Shown: positions 1 to 6,679, counted from the stretch's first letter. The stretch: 18,785 nucleotides of DNA from an uncultured Lachnospiraceae bacterium (GCA_910577105.1 CAJTMB010000042.1:1-18785), one strand, 5' to 3'. Notes: generated from the sequence alone by a model not told the origin. Numbers and translations: made by a program.

Positions 1-1
1 G

Positions 2-112
2 GAGCGTGTCCTGTTGGAACAAATGCACGCCGGGGCTGCCGCAATGCAAAATGCGGAAACTGTCTCAAGAGAGAAGGGGTCTTGCGAAAAAAACGCTTAT
101 ATTGTAAAATAA
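2..112 (+). CDS. Possible 3' end of an upstream gene (frame uncertain)
   Basis: The left edge of the window probably cuts through the end of a gene lying upstream of the DUF3842 gene. All three forward frames are open for the first hundred bases, so the frame cannot be fixed. The frame ending at TAA 110-112 reads as an ordinary, slightly acidic C-terminus. The frame starting at base 1 is cysteine- and arginine-rich (Cys residues spaced like CGNC) and runs without a stop into the DUF3842 frame. I do not recognise either translation. Confidence that some coding end lies here is low to moderate, and confidence in this particular frame is low. Confidence 0.25.
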   Translation, partial: ERVLLEQMHAGAAAMQNAETVSREKGSCEKNAYIVK

Positions 113-150
113 AAAACATACAGCAGGTGACAGCAAAGAAGAGGGTACGG

Positions 151-591
151 ATGGTGGAAAAGACAGTACTTGTGGTAGATGGGCAGGGCGGCAGAATCGG
201 CAGGCTGCTGATTGAGAAAATGAAGGCTTTGGATTTGCCAATCAAGATTATTGCCGTAGGGACCAACAGCATAGCTACCGCCGGCATGATAAAAGGTGGG
301 GCGGAAAATGCAGCTACCGGAGAAAACCCCGTTGTTGCCGCATGCAGGTATGCGGATGTGATTATGGGACCGCTTGGTATAGTGGTGGCGGACGCCCTTT
401 TGGGGGAGGTAACGCCGGCTATGGCTGAAGCCATAGGAAAAAGCCGGGCGAGGAAGATTCTGGTTCCCATGAACAAATGCGACATTCAGGTTGCGGGAGT
501 TTCCCCCATGCCAATCGGGGATGTGGTGGAGGAGGCCGTAAGGCTGTTGCAAAAGTATTTTGACGGACAGGAATGTGAGAAGAATTTCTAA
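151..591 (+). CDS. DUF3842 family protein
   Basis: A 146-residue protein of the DUF3842 type, a family of unknown function common in anaerobic Firmicutes. The N-terminus gives VLVVDGQGGRIGRLL, a beta strand followed by a glycine-rich turn like the first beta-alpha unit of a Rossmann-like nucleotide-binding fold. Further on come VGTNSIATAGMIKGGA, ENPVV, a hydrophobic VIMGPLGIVVADALLGE segment and KILVPMNKCDI, which match the family's conserved order as I remember it. The start at 151 is chosen because GAGGG at 141-145 is well spaced and the conserved motif follows at once. An upstream TTG at 82 would add a basic, unconserved extension. No signal peptide or membrane span is seen, so it is probably cytoplasmic. 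Its function is unknown, and its closeness to the nickel-cofactor genes is suggestive only, because a terminator lies between. Confidence 0.82.
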   Translation: MVEKTVLVVDGQGGRIGRLLIEKMKALDLPIKIIAVGTNSIATAGMIKGGAENAATGENPVVAACRYADVIMGPLGIVVADALLGEVTPAMAEAIGKSRARKILVPMNKCDIQVAGVSPMPIGDVVEEAVRLLQKYFDGQECEKNF

Positions 592-637
592 CTTTCGTGG
601 TAGTTTTGTTCACAGCAGAGTATTTTGGAAAAATATT

Positions 638-660
638 AAGTCTGCGCAGCGGACTTTTCT
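638..660 (+). terminator. Intrinsic terminator after the DUF3842 gene
   Basis: An 8-bp stem AAGTCTGC (638-645) pairs with GCGGACTT (649-656), with one T-G wobble and a 3-nt loop. It is followed by a short T-rich tail, TTCT. It lies about 50 bp after the DUF3842 stop and would separate that gene from larE. The T-run is short, so efficiency may be partial. Confidence 0.55.
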
Positions 661-664
661 CACG

Positions 665-783
665 CCGGAAAAATCCGGATGGGAATAGAAAGGAAAAAAT
701 GCCATGAAGGCAGGTTCGTACTGAAGTGCGGTATTTCAGGATAAGTCTGCCTTTGTGGCATTTTTGTGTGTAGATTTTTCCGG
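665..783 (+). promoter_or_regulatory. Structured leader upstream of larE (attenuator or terminator-like)
   Basis: This gap holds nested inverted repeats. A long hairpin pairs AAAAATGCCA (695-704) with TGGCATTTTT (756-765) and continues with AAGGCAG (707-713) against CTGCCTT (747-753). A small inner hairpin pairs CTGAA (721-725) with TTCAG (735-739). Outside it, CCGGAAAAAT (665-674) is exactly complementary to ATTTTTCCGG (774-783). The left arm of that outer pair can instead form a local hairpin with TCCGG (674-678), so two mutually exclusive folds are possible. The T-rich right arm makes the main hairpin resemble an intrinsic terminator or attenuator ahead of larE at 832. It matches no riboswitch class I can recall. 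Its role is inferred from complementarity only. Confidence 0.5.
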
Positions 784-831
784 ATTATGGAAAGCCGTTT
801 TGACGGGAAAGCGGACAGGAAGGATATAAAC

Positions 832-1578
832 ATGGACTTACGGGATTTTTTTAATAAGCATCCGCGGGTGGCGGTTGCCTGTTCCGGCGGTGTGGATTCC
901 ACGTTTCTGATGGTGCAGGCAAAAAAGTATGCAAAGGATGTGAAGGCATATTTTGTGCAGTCTGCTTTTCAGCCGGGTTTTGAACTGGAGGACGCAAGGA
1001 AATGCTGCGAAAAAGCAGGTGTAAAGCTTTGCGTAATCAAGGTGGATGTGCTGGGGGACAGGCGGATTGCGGACAATTCCGCCGACAGGTGTTACTACTG
1101 CAAAAAAGCGCTCTTTGAAGCGATGATAAAGGCAGCGGGAGAGGATGGTTATACCATTCTTTTGGAAGGAACCAACGCCTCCGACGACGAAGACGACAGA
1201 CCCGGGATGCGCGCTCTTCGGGCACTCGGGGTGTATTTTCCTTTAAGGGAATGTGGGATGGGCAAGGCAGAAATCAGGAAACAGGCAAAAGAAGAAGGCA
1301 TTTTTACCCATGCGAAGCCCGCCTATGCCTGTCTGGCAACCAGGATACCCGTTGGAACACCGATAACGGCGGATATGCTTAACAGGGTTGAAGAAAGCGA
1401 AAGGGCGTTGTTTGCAATGGGATTCAAAGATTTTCGGGTAAGGGTATACCATGGGGCGGCGAGATTGCAGATTTGCGGGGAAGAATGGCAGATATTTTCC
1501 GAAAAACGCAGGGAAATTGCCAAAGCATTGCAGCCGTTTTTTTCGGAGGTATTTCTGGACATTCTGGTGGAGCGTTAG
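832..1578 (+). CDS. larE: LarE-type ATP-dependent sulfur transferase of NPN cofactor biosynthesis
   Basis: LarE adenylates a carboxylate of pyridinium-3,5-biscarboxylic acid mononucleotide and replaces its oxygen by sulfur, twice, to give the bisthiocarboxylate that LarC loads with nickel. The 248-residue protein has the PP-loop SGGVDS at residues 18-23 near the N-terminus, an EGTNASDD segment near 112-119, and ACLATRIP with Cys167 at the position of the sacrificial cysteine of Lactobacillus LarE. It also has a CYYC pair (Cys87, Cys90). The CxxC-plus-Cys set suggests the [4Fe-4S] form of LarE, in which a cluster rather than the protein cysteine supplies sulfur; that is inference. The start at 832 follows a good AGGAAGGA site (an upstream in-frame ATG at 787 has none). 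The stop codon TAG overlaps the first base positions of the downstream hairpin repeat. Confidence 0.93.
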   Translation: MDLRDFFNKHPRVAVACSGGVDSTFLMVQAKKYAKDVKAYFVQSAFQPGFELEDARKCCEKAGVKLCVIKVDVLGDRRIADNSADRCYYCKKALFEAMIKAAGEDGYTILLEGTNASDDEDDRPGMRALRALGVYFPLRECGMGKAEIRKQAKEEGIFTHAKPAYACLATRIPVGTPITADMLNRVEESERALFAMGFKDFRVRVYHGAARLQICGEEWQIFSEKRREIAKALQPFFSEVFLDILVER

Positions 1579-1727
1579 TGTGAGAAGAACTTCTAACTGC
1601 CTTTGGCAGTTTTCGCTTGCAGCAAGGGCTGCTTCGCGAAGAAGTTCTAAGTCTCACACAGGAGAATGCCCAAAAACCGGGCATTCTCCGCACAGGTTTG
1701 AAATTCCGCGAAGCGGAATCATGGAGG
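1575..1727 (+). repeat. Hairpin-rich repeat unit, copy 1 (153 bp variant)
   Basis: This is the first of three head-to-tail units between larE and larB. It opens with TTAGTGTGAG, which overlaps the larE stop codon, and ends in TCATGGAGG. Three inverted repeats are present. The first is a long stem, TGTGAGA plus AGAACTTCT on the left against AGAAGTTCT and TCTCACA on the right. The second is GAGAATGCCC against GGGCATTCTC. The third is ATTCCGC against GCGGAAT. The apical part differs from the other copies: an extra AACTGCC/GGCAGTT hairpin makes the unit 16 bp longer. The stem base that differs from copies 2 and 3 changes on both arms, so pairing is kept. Confidence 0.9.
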
Positions 1728-1864
1728 TTAGTGTGAGAAGTACTTCTAAAACTCAGCAGCAGAGGCTGCTTCGCGAAGAAGTACTAAGTCTCACACAGGA
1801 GAATGCCCAAAAACCGGGCATTCTCCGCACAGGTTTGAAATTCCGCGAAGCGGAATCATGGAGG
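1728..1864 (+). repeat. Hairpin-rich repeat unit, copy 2 (137 bp)
   Basis: The second tandem unit appears identical by eye to copy 3. The long stem uses AGTACTTCT against AGAAGTACT, flanked by TGTGAGA and TCTCACA, with an inner AGCAGC/GCTGCT hairpin at the tip. The GAGAATGCCC/GGGCATTCTC and ATTCCGC/GCGGAAT hairpins follow. There is no T-run after any hairpin, so these are not ordinary terminators. The near-perfect identity of copies 2 and 3 points to a recent tandem duplication. Confidence 0.92.
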
Positions 1865-2001
1865 TTAGTGTGAGAAGTACTTCTAAAACTCAGCAGCAGA
1901 GGCTGCTTCGCGAAGAAGTACTAAGTCTCACACAGGAGAATGCCCAAAAACCGGGCATTCTCCGCACAGGTTTGAAATTCCGCGAAGCGGAATCATGGAG
2001 G
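1865..2001 (+). repeat. Hairpin-rich repeat unit, copy 3 (137 bp), carrying the larB ribosome site
   Basis: The third tandem unit. Its last five bases, GGAGG (1997-2001), sit six bases before the larB ATG at 2008 and are the only good ribosome-binding site for that gene. The repeat therefore forms the translation start region of larB. One reading frame through this unit is open and joins larB in frame from an ATG at 1858. I regard this as accidental read-through of a palindromic unit rather than the true N-terminus. Confidence 0.92.
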
Positions 2002-2007
2002 ATGGAT

Positions 2008-2754
2008 ATGGATAAAAAGGAACTGGAACTGTTGCTGAACCGGGTGGCGTCGGGCGAGACAAAGCCGGAAGAAGCTGTATTACAGATAAAAACAGAGCCG
2101 TATAAGGATTTGGGATTTGCCAAGCTGGATACCCACAGGGGCATCCGGCAGGGGATGCCGGAGGTTATTTACGGCGCGGGAAAGACGAAGGAGCAGATAT
2201 TACAGATTGCACAGACCATGGCGGCGGAAAAGGAAAAGACCATACTGATTACCCGTATGGGGGAGGAAGCGGCGGAGTTTGTAGCAAAACAAATGGATTT
2301 GCGATATGATGCATTGTCACGGATTGGCATTGTGGGGGAAATGCCTCCGAAAGACGGCAAAGGCAGAATTGTGGTAGCCACAGGGGGAACCAGCGACATG
2401 CCGGTTGCGGAGGAAGCCTCCCTTACGGCTGAAGTTTACGGCAATGAGGTTTGCAGGCTTTATGATGTAGGTGTGGCGGGTCTGCACCGGCTGATGGACC
2501 ATATAGAAGATATCATGGGAGCAAGGGTAATAGTTGCCGCGGCAGGCATGGAAGGGGCGCTTGCCAGTGTTATCGGAGGCCTTGCGGACTGTCCCGTGAT
2601 AGCGGTGCCTACCAGCGTGGGATACGGGGCCAGCTTCGGCGGACTGTCGGCGCTGTTGTCCATGCTCAATTCCTGCGCCAGCGGTGTCAGTGTGGTGAAC
2701 ATAGACAACGGTTTCGGCGCCGGATATCTGGCAAGCATGATAAACCATATTTAG
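2008..2754 (+). CDS. larB: LarB, nicotinate dinucleotide carboxylase/hydrolase (P2CMN synthase)
   Basis: LarB carboxylates C5 of the pyridinium ring of nicotinic acid adenine dinucleotide and releases AMP, giving pyridinium-3,5-biscarboxylic acid mononucleotide, the first step of NPN cofactor synthesis. The 248-residue protein has the N-terminal helical part, then a PurE/AIR-carboxylase-like domain with ATGGTSDMPVAEEA (124-137), DVGVAGLHR (153-161), EGALASVIGGL (182-192) and GYGASFGG (205-212). Cys223 in LNSCASG appears to be the counterpart of the cysteine that forms the transient adduct with the pyridine ring in Lactobacillus LarB. Start 2008 is preferred over ATG 2002 because GGAGG then has a six-base spacer. 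The gene is separated from larE by the tandem repeats, and larC follows 32 bp downstream. Confidence 0.93.
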   Translation: MDKKELELLLNRVASGETKPEEAVLQIKTEPYKDLGFAKLDTHRGIRQGMPEVIYGAGKTKEQILQIAQTMAAEKEKTILITRMGEEAAEFVAKQMDLRYDALSRIGIVGEMPPKDGKGRIVVATGGTSDMPVAEEASLTAEVYGNEVCRLYDVGVAGLHRLMDHIEDIMGARVIVAAAGMEGALASVIGGLADCPVIAVPTSVGYGASFGGLSALLSMLNSCASGVSVVNIDNGFGAGYLASMINHI

Positions 2755-2786
2755 CACTTGATTGGGATAGTAACGAGGACAGAGAT

Positions 2787-4046
2787 ATGAGGATTTTATA
2801 TCTGGAATGTAACATGGGAGTGGCAGGGGATATGCTGATGGGAGCGCTTGCGGATTTGTTGCCGGACAAGGAAGCATTCTTTGACACCCTGAACGGGATT
2901 GGCATACCCGGTGTGGAAGTTGCCTGCGCGCAGGCCGTCAAATGCGGGATTACGGGAAACAGCGTGAGTGTCAGGATACACGGTACGGAGGAAGAAAGCA
3001 GCGATGCAGGCCCTGAACGGGAGGCAGCCGCGCATGGGCATGAGGAAAAGCATGAGCCTGTGCATGGATGCGGGGAAGCGCATGGGCATGTTCATACACA
3101 CGCGCATCACCATGCGGGACTGGCAGATATTTTTCATATCATTGATGCCTTAGAGGTTTCCGACACCGTAAAAGAAGAGGTAAAAATAGTATATAAAAGC
3201 ATTGCGGAAGCGGAAGGAAAGGTACACGGAAAAGAAGTAACCGAAATCCATTTTCATGAGGTGGGGATGGCGGATGCGATAGCGGATATTACCGGATGCA
3301 TCCTGCTGCTGCGTCAACTGCGTGTGGACAAAGTGGTTACTTCCCCCATCAATGTGGGATTCGGGCAGGTTCGCTGTGCCCACGGCATCCTGCCGGTGCC
3401 TGCGCCTGCCACGGCCCTGCTGCTTTCGGAGGTGCCCTGCTATGCGGGAACGGTGGAAGGGGAACTCTGCACGCCGACCGGCGCTGCCCTGATACGCCAT
3501 ATTACCGATGAATACCGCACCATGCCGCCCATGCAGATAAAAAAGATTGGTTACGGTATGGGGAAAAAGGACTTTGCCGCGGCAAACTGTGTGCGTGCCA
3601 TTCTGGGAGAGTGCGGGGAAAAGACGGAGGAGATTTCAGAACTCTGCTGCAATCTGGATGACATGACGCCGGAAGAGGTGGGCTATGCGCTGGAGATTTT
3701 CAGGAAACAGGGAGCGCTGGATGCTTATACTGTCCCAATCGGCATGAAAAAAGACCGCCCCGGCATACTTCTGACGGTGATGTGCAGAACCTGCGACCGA
3801 CAGCATTTTGCGGAGTTGATTTTTAAGCACACTACCACAATCGGCATACGGGAGTATGCCTGCAACAGGATGACGCTTGCGAGAGAGGAAAAAACAGTGG
3901 ATACCGCTTTTGGAAAAGTCCGCATCAAGGAAAGCAGCGGGTTTGGCGTAAAAAAGCGGAAAGCGGAGTATGAGGATATAAAAAGCATAGCGGACAGAAC
4001 AGGTATGTCCATAAGGGATATCAAAGCCCGGATAGAGGAGGAATAA
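2787..4046 (+). CDS. larC: LarC, nickel insertion protein of NPN cofactor synthesis
   Basis: LarC (nickel insertase, CTP-dependent cyclometallase) puts Ni into pyridinium-3,5-bisthiocarboxylic acid mononucleotide to complete the cofactor used by LarA-type enzymes. The 419-residue protein begins with the typical LYLECNMGVAGDMLMGAL motif and carries a histidine-rich stretch with eleven His between residues 83 and 109, a likely nickel store or loading site. IHFHEVGMADAIADI and TPTGAALI follow, then the C-terminal domain with CNLDDMTPEEVGYA and KKDRPG. In Lactobacillus plantarum the gene is split into larC1/larC2 and read by a frameshift; here both halves lie in one uninterrupted frame. The ribosome site is ACGAGGAC before 2787. 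The end of the gene (GAGGAGGAA) provides the ribosome site of the next gene. Confidence 0.95.
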   Translation: MRILYLECNMGVAGDMLMGALADLLPDKEAFFDTLNGIGIPGVEVACAQAVKCGITGNSVSVRIHGTEEESSDAGPEREAAAHGHEEKHEPVHGCGEAHGHVHTHAHHHAGLADIFHIIDALEVSDTVKEEVKIVYKSIAEAEGKVHGKEVTEIHFHEVGMADAIADITGCILLLRQLRVDKVVTSPINVGFGQVRCAHGILPVPAPATALLLSEVPCYAGTVEGELCTPTGAALIRHITDEYRTMPPMQIKKIGYGMGKKDFAAANCVRAILGECGEKTEEISELCCNLDDMTPEEVGYALEIFRKQGALDAYTVPIGMKKDRPGILLTVMCRTCDRQHFAELIFKHTTTIGIREYACNRMTLAREEKTVDTAFGKVRIKESSGFGVKKRKAEYEDIKSIADRTGMSIRDIKARIEEE

Positions 4047-4050
4047 AATT

Positions 4051-5052
4051 ATGCATATGGCGGATGCGCTGGTGGCGCCGGCAGTGGCGGGAACCATGTA
4101 TCTTTGTTCCGCTGCGGCGGCAGGATATTCCATAAAAAAAGTGAAACTGGAAAACGATTCAAAAAAGATACCGGTTATGGGGGTGATGGGAGCGTTTGTG
4201 TTTGCCGCCCAGATGATTAATTTCACCATTCCGGGGACGGGTTCTTCCGGGCATTTGTGCGGAGGTATGCTGCTCTCGGCCATTCTCGGTCCCTTTGCGG
4301 GATTTCTGGCCATGATAGGTGTCCTTGTCATACAATGCCTGCTGTTTGCGGACGGAGGGATTTTGGCGTTGGGGTGTAATATCTGGAACATGGCATTTTA
4401 CGGGTGCTTTGTCGGGGCGCTTCTGATATGGAAAAACATGATGAAGGGCGGGATATCCCGGAAAAAAATCTGGGCGGCTTCCGTTTTGGGCTGCGTGGTT
4501 ACTTTGCAGATGGGGGCATTTTCCGTGACCTTTGAAACGCTTCTGTCCGGTGTGACGCAGTTGCCGTTTGGGGCGTTCCTTTCCTTTATGCAGCCCATCC
4601 ATCTGGCAATCGGTTTAGTGGAAGGGCTGATTACGGCGGCTGTGCTGCTGTTCGTTTATGAGGCAAGACCGGAGCTTTTGTGGGGGACGAAAGAAGAGGA
4701 GCAGAAAAAAGCAAGGCTGTCCTTTGGAAAAACGTTGGCTGCGCTTGTGGTGGCAACGGTGTTAACCGGCGGTGCACTTTCCCTTGCGGCCTCTTCTTTC
4801 CCGGACGGATTGGAATGGTCTGTGGAAAAACTGACAGGCAGCACGGAACCGGAGGCGGCGGACGGCATTTTTGATACGGCGGCTTCCATACAGGAGCATA
4901 CCGCACTGCTGCCGGATTATGGCTTTAAAAATGAGGATTCTCCGGCAGGGACATCGTTTTCAGGCATTGTGGGCGGATTGGCAGTGGTGGCGTTGTGCGT
5001 GGGATGCTGTTATCTTTTTAAGTTTTTCAGAAGGAAAGTGATACATGAGTAA
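4051..5052 (+). CDS. nikMN: NikMN fused substrate-specific and accessory component of a nickel ECF transporter
   Basis: A membrane protein of 333 residues in the CbiM/NikM family, fused to an N-type domain. The N-terminus MHMADALV has the His2 that, with the amino terminus, binds the metal ion in this family. Conserved GSSGHLCGG (65-72, His68) and FADGGILALGCNIWNM (99-114) segments follow within several hydrophobic spans. The C-terminal part starts near 225 with a membrane span, then the hallmark PDGLEWS (251-257) of the N/PDGLE domain and a last span ending in basic residues. Nickel rather than cobalt is inferred from its position directly after larC (4-bp gap) and from the larMNQO arrangement known in Lactobacillus. 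It overlaps the next gene by 8 bp. Confidence 0.9.
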   Translation: MHMADALVAPAVAGTMYLCSAAAAGYSIKKVKLENDSKKIPVMGVMGAFVFAAQMINFTIPGTGSSGHLCGGMLLSAILGPFAGFLAMIGVLVIQCLLFADGGILALGCNIWNMAFYGCFVGALLIWKNMMKGGISRKKIWAASVLGCVVTLQMGAFSVTFETLLSGVTQLPFGAFLSFMQPIHLAIGLVEGLITAAVLLFVYEARPELLWGTKEEEQKKARLSFGKTLAALVVATVLTGGALSLAASSFPDGLEWSVEKLTGSTEPEAADGIFDTAASIQEHTALLPDYGFKNEDSPAGTSFSGIVGGLAVVALCVGCCYLFKFFRRKVIHE

Positions 5053-5863
5053 AATGGATACAGCGCTTCGGGAGTTTTTGCTCCTGGAGGAGCAGGCGGA
5101 AGAAGAAAAGTTTATAAATAGGGTGCATCCTCTGAGCAAGCTGCTTGTAACCGTGCTTTACATCCTGCTTGTGGTTTCTTTTGACAAGTATGACCTTGCA
5201 GGTCTTTTGGGGATGGTTTTGTATCCCCTGGTTTTATTTATCGTGTTTGACATTTCCTTTGTGAAATGTGTAAGAAGGACGGCGGTGATTCTGCCGTTGC
5301 TTCTTTTTGTGGGAATTTGGAATCCCTTCTTTGACAGGACGCCCCTTTTGCTCTGGGGAACGATTTCCATATCCGGCGGCACGTTATCTTTTCTGACGTT
5401 GTTGATAAAAGGCATTTTTACCATTCTTGCGGGATACTTGCTTATTGCCACTGCAAGCATCGGAAAAATTTGCGCTGCCCTGCGTATGCTGCATGTGCCG
5501 CAGGTAATGGTGACGACGGTTTTGTTTATTTACCGGTATATTGCGGTGCTGCTAAGAGAAGCAGACTGCATGACCAAGGCGTATGCCCTGCGCGCCCCCA
5601 AACAAAAAGGCGTCCATTGTAAGGTGTGGGGTTCCCTTGCCGGACGGCTTTTGCTTCGCAGCATGGACAGGGCGGGGGAGGTCTATGAAAGCATGTGCTT
5701 GAGAGGGTTTGACGGCAGCAGGAGGGGCGCCTGTTTTGCCGGGGTAAATGCCGGGAAATTTGCGGGGCGGGATTTTCTCTGGCTGTTTTTTTTCGGGAGC
5801 GGCATTGCGCTGCTGCGGATTTATCCCATATTTGAAATGGCAGGGAGGTTTGTGATAAAATGA
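5045..5863 (+). CDS. nikQ: NikQ/CbiQ, transmembrane T component of the nickel ECF transporter
   Basis: The EcfT-family coupling protein that links the ATPase to the metal-binding membrane subunit. The 272-residue protein has an N-terminal amphipathic stretch, then four or more hydrophobic spans between about 33 and 170. The cytoplasmic coupling helices follow with the paired Ala-x-Arg-type motifs AYALRA (179-184) and SMCLRGF (216-222), which contact the ATPase. A last membrane span lies near 245-265. It starts inside the nikMN gene (8-bp overlap), and its stop shares the ATGA with the ATPase start, so the three subunits are probably translationally coupled. Assignment to nickel rests on the neighbourhood; from its own sequence it could equally serve cobalt. 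Confidence 0.9.
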   Translation: MSKMDTALREFLLLEEQAEEEKFINRVHPLSKLLVTVLYILLVVSFDKYDLAGLLGMVLYPLVLFIVFDISFVKCVRRTAVILPLLLFVGIWNPFFDRTPLLLWGTISISGGTLSFLTLLIKGIFTILAGYLLIATASIGKICAALRMLHVPQVMVTTVLFIYRYIAVLLREADCMTKAYALRAPKQKGVHCKVWGSLAGRLLLRSMDRAGEVYESMCLRGFDGSRRGACFAGVNAGKFAGRDFLWLFFFGSGIALLRIYPIFEMAGRFVIK

Positions 5864-6603
5864 GTCATATACATATATCTGTCAGCGACGTTTCTTTCGG
5901 CTACGAAAAAGGGAAACCGGTTTTAAACCATTTCAGCTTCGAGGCAGGGGAAACGGAGTCTATAGGCATTATCGGAAGCAACGGGGCGGGAAAATCCACT
6001 TTGTTAAAGCTTATGGTGGGATTGCACACTGATTTTTCGGGAAGCATAAGGATAGAAGACATGCCTGTGGAAAAATCCATGCTGATGAGAATCAGGGAGA
6101 GAATAGGGTATGTGTTTCAGGATGCGGACAGTCAGTTATTTATGACGACAGTGGGGGAGGACGTGGCGTTTGCCCCGCGTAACTACGGATTTTCCGAAGA
6201 GGAAGTGGCGCGCAGGGTAAAAAAAGCCCTTGAGGAAACAGGGATATCCCACTTAAAGGACAAGCAGATTTACAGGCTTTCGGGCGGCGAGAAAAAGCTG
6301 GTGTCCATAGCAACGGTGCTTTCCATGACGCCGGACATCCTTTTGCTGGACGAGCCGAGCGTGACGCTGGACCCGAAAAACAGAAGGAACCTGATACGGA
6401 TTCTCAATGAGTTTTCCCACTTAAAGCTGATAGCAACGCATGACTTGGACATGGTATTGGACACCTGTAAGCGGTGCATCCTGATTTGCGGCGGTGAAAT
6501 CATAAAAGACGGCAGGACGGAGGAAATCCTTACGGACAGGAAGCTGCTGGAGGAAAACGGGCTTGAACTGCCGCTTCGGTATCAGGTGGATTGCAAAAGT
6601 TAG
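5860..6603 (+). CDS. nikO: NikO/CbiO, ATPase of the nickel ECF transporter
   Basis: An ABC-type ATPase of 247 residues that powers uptake through NikMN and NikQ. All the expected motifs are present: Walker A GSNGAGKST (39-47), Q-loop FQDADSQLF (86-94), signature LSGGEKK (140-146), Walker B ILLLDEPS (160-167) and the H-loop His194 in ATHDLDM. FQDADSQLF is typical of the ECF/CbiO branch. It starts at the ATGA shared with nikQ and is the last gene of the larBC-nik run; a long inverted repeat follows. A single ATPase is present, so it presumably acts as a homodimer. Confidence 0.95.
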   Translation: MSHIHISVSDVSFGYEKGKPVLNHFSFEAGETESIGIIGSNGAGKSTLLKLMVGLHTDFSGSIRIEDMPVEKSMLMRIRERIGYVFQDADSQLFMTTVGEDVAFAPRNYGFSEEEVARRVKKALEETGISHLKDKQIYRLSGGEKKLVSIATVLSMTPDILLLDEPSVTLDPKNRRNLIRILNEFSHLKLIATHDLDMVLDTCKRCILICGGEIIKDGRTEEILTDRKLLEENGLELPLRYQVDCKS

Positions 6604-6624
6604 GTTTTTGGAAGTTGTCATTGT

Positions 6625-6679
6625 GGACATTGTATATTCCAACACAGACCCGCTTTCGCTTCTGGAATATACAATATCC
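6625..6679. repeat. Long inverted repeat between nikO and the aminopeptidase gene
   Basis: ATTGTATATTCCA (6629-6641) and TGGAATATACAAT (6663-6675) are exactly complementary, with a 21-base loop. The arms extend to 17 bp with one mismatch (6625-6641 against 6663-6679) and further, imperfectly, to about 6614 and 6693. There is no T-run. It lies 22 bp after the nikO stop. It could serve as an RNA hairpin protecting the 3' end of the transcript, as an operator for a dimeric regulator of the next gene, or as the remnant of a small inverted-repeat element. Confidence 0.7.

Noticed and set aside
82..150. Upstream TTG start for the DUF3842 protein
   Set aside because: The spacing to the nearest purine-rich site is too short, and the extra residues are basic and not like the family start.
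665..783. Known NiCo or cobalamin riboswitch ahead of larE
   Set aside because: The conserved cores of those classes are not recognisable; only generic nested hairpins are seen.
1451..1873. 140-aa reading frame over the end of larE and the repeats
   Set aside because: It overlaps larE out of frame and is made of translated palindromic repeat units; the repeat explains it better.
1575..2001. CRISPR array
   Set aside because: The units are 137-153 bp, contiguous and internally palindromic, with no short repeat-spacer alternation and no cas genes.
1858..2007. Longer LarB beginning inside the repeat
   Set aside because: The extension is pure repeat translation, and a well-spaced GGAGG precedes ATG 2008, where family similarity begins. 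It is kept only as a possibility to test.
2950..3150. Programmed frameshift in larC as in Lactobacillus
   Set aside because: Both LarC domains lie in one continuous frame of 419 residues, so no frameshift is needed.
3636..4391. 251-aa antisense frame over larC and nikMN
   Set aside because: It is a shadow of two well-supported genes with all their motifs on the plus strand.
6629..6675. NikR operator
   Set aside because: The palindrome does not have the GTATGA-spacer-TCATAC arrangement, and no nikR gene is present.
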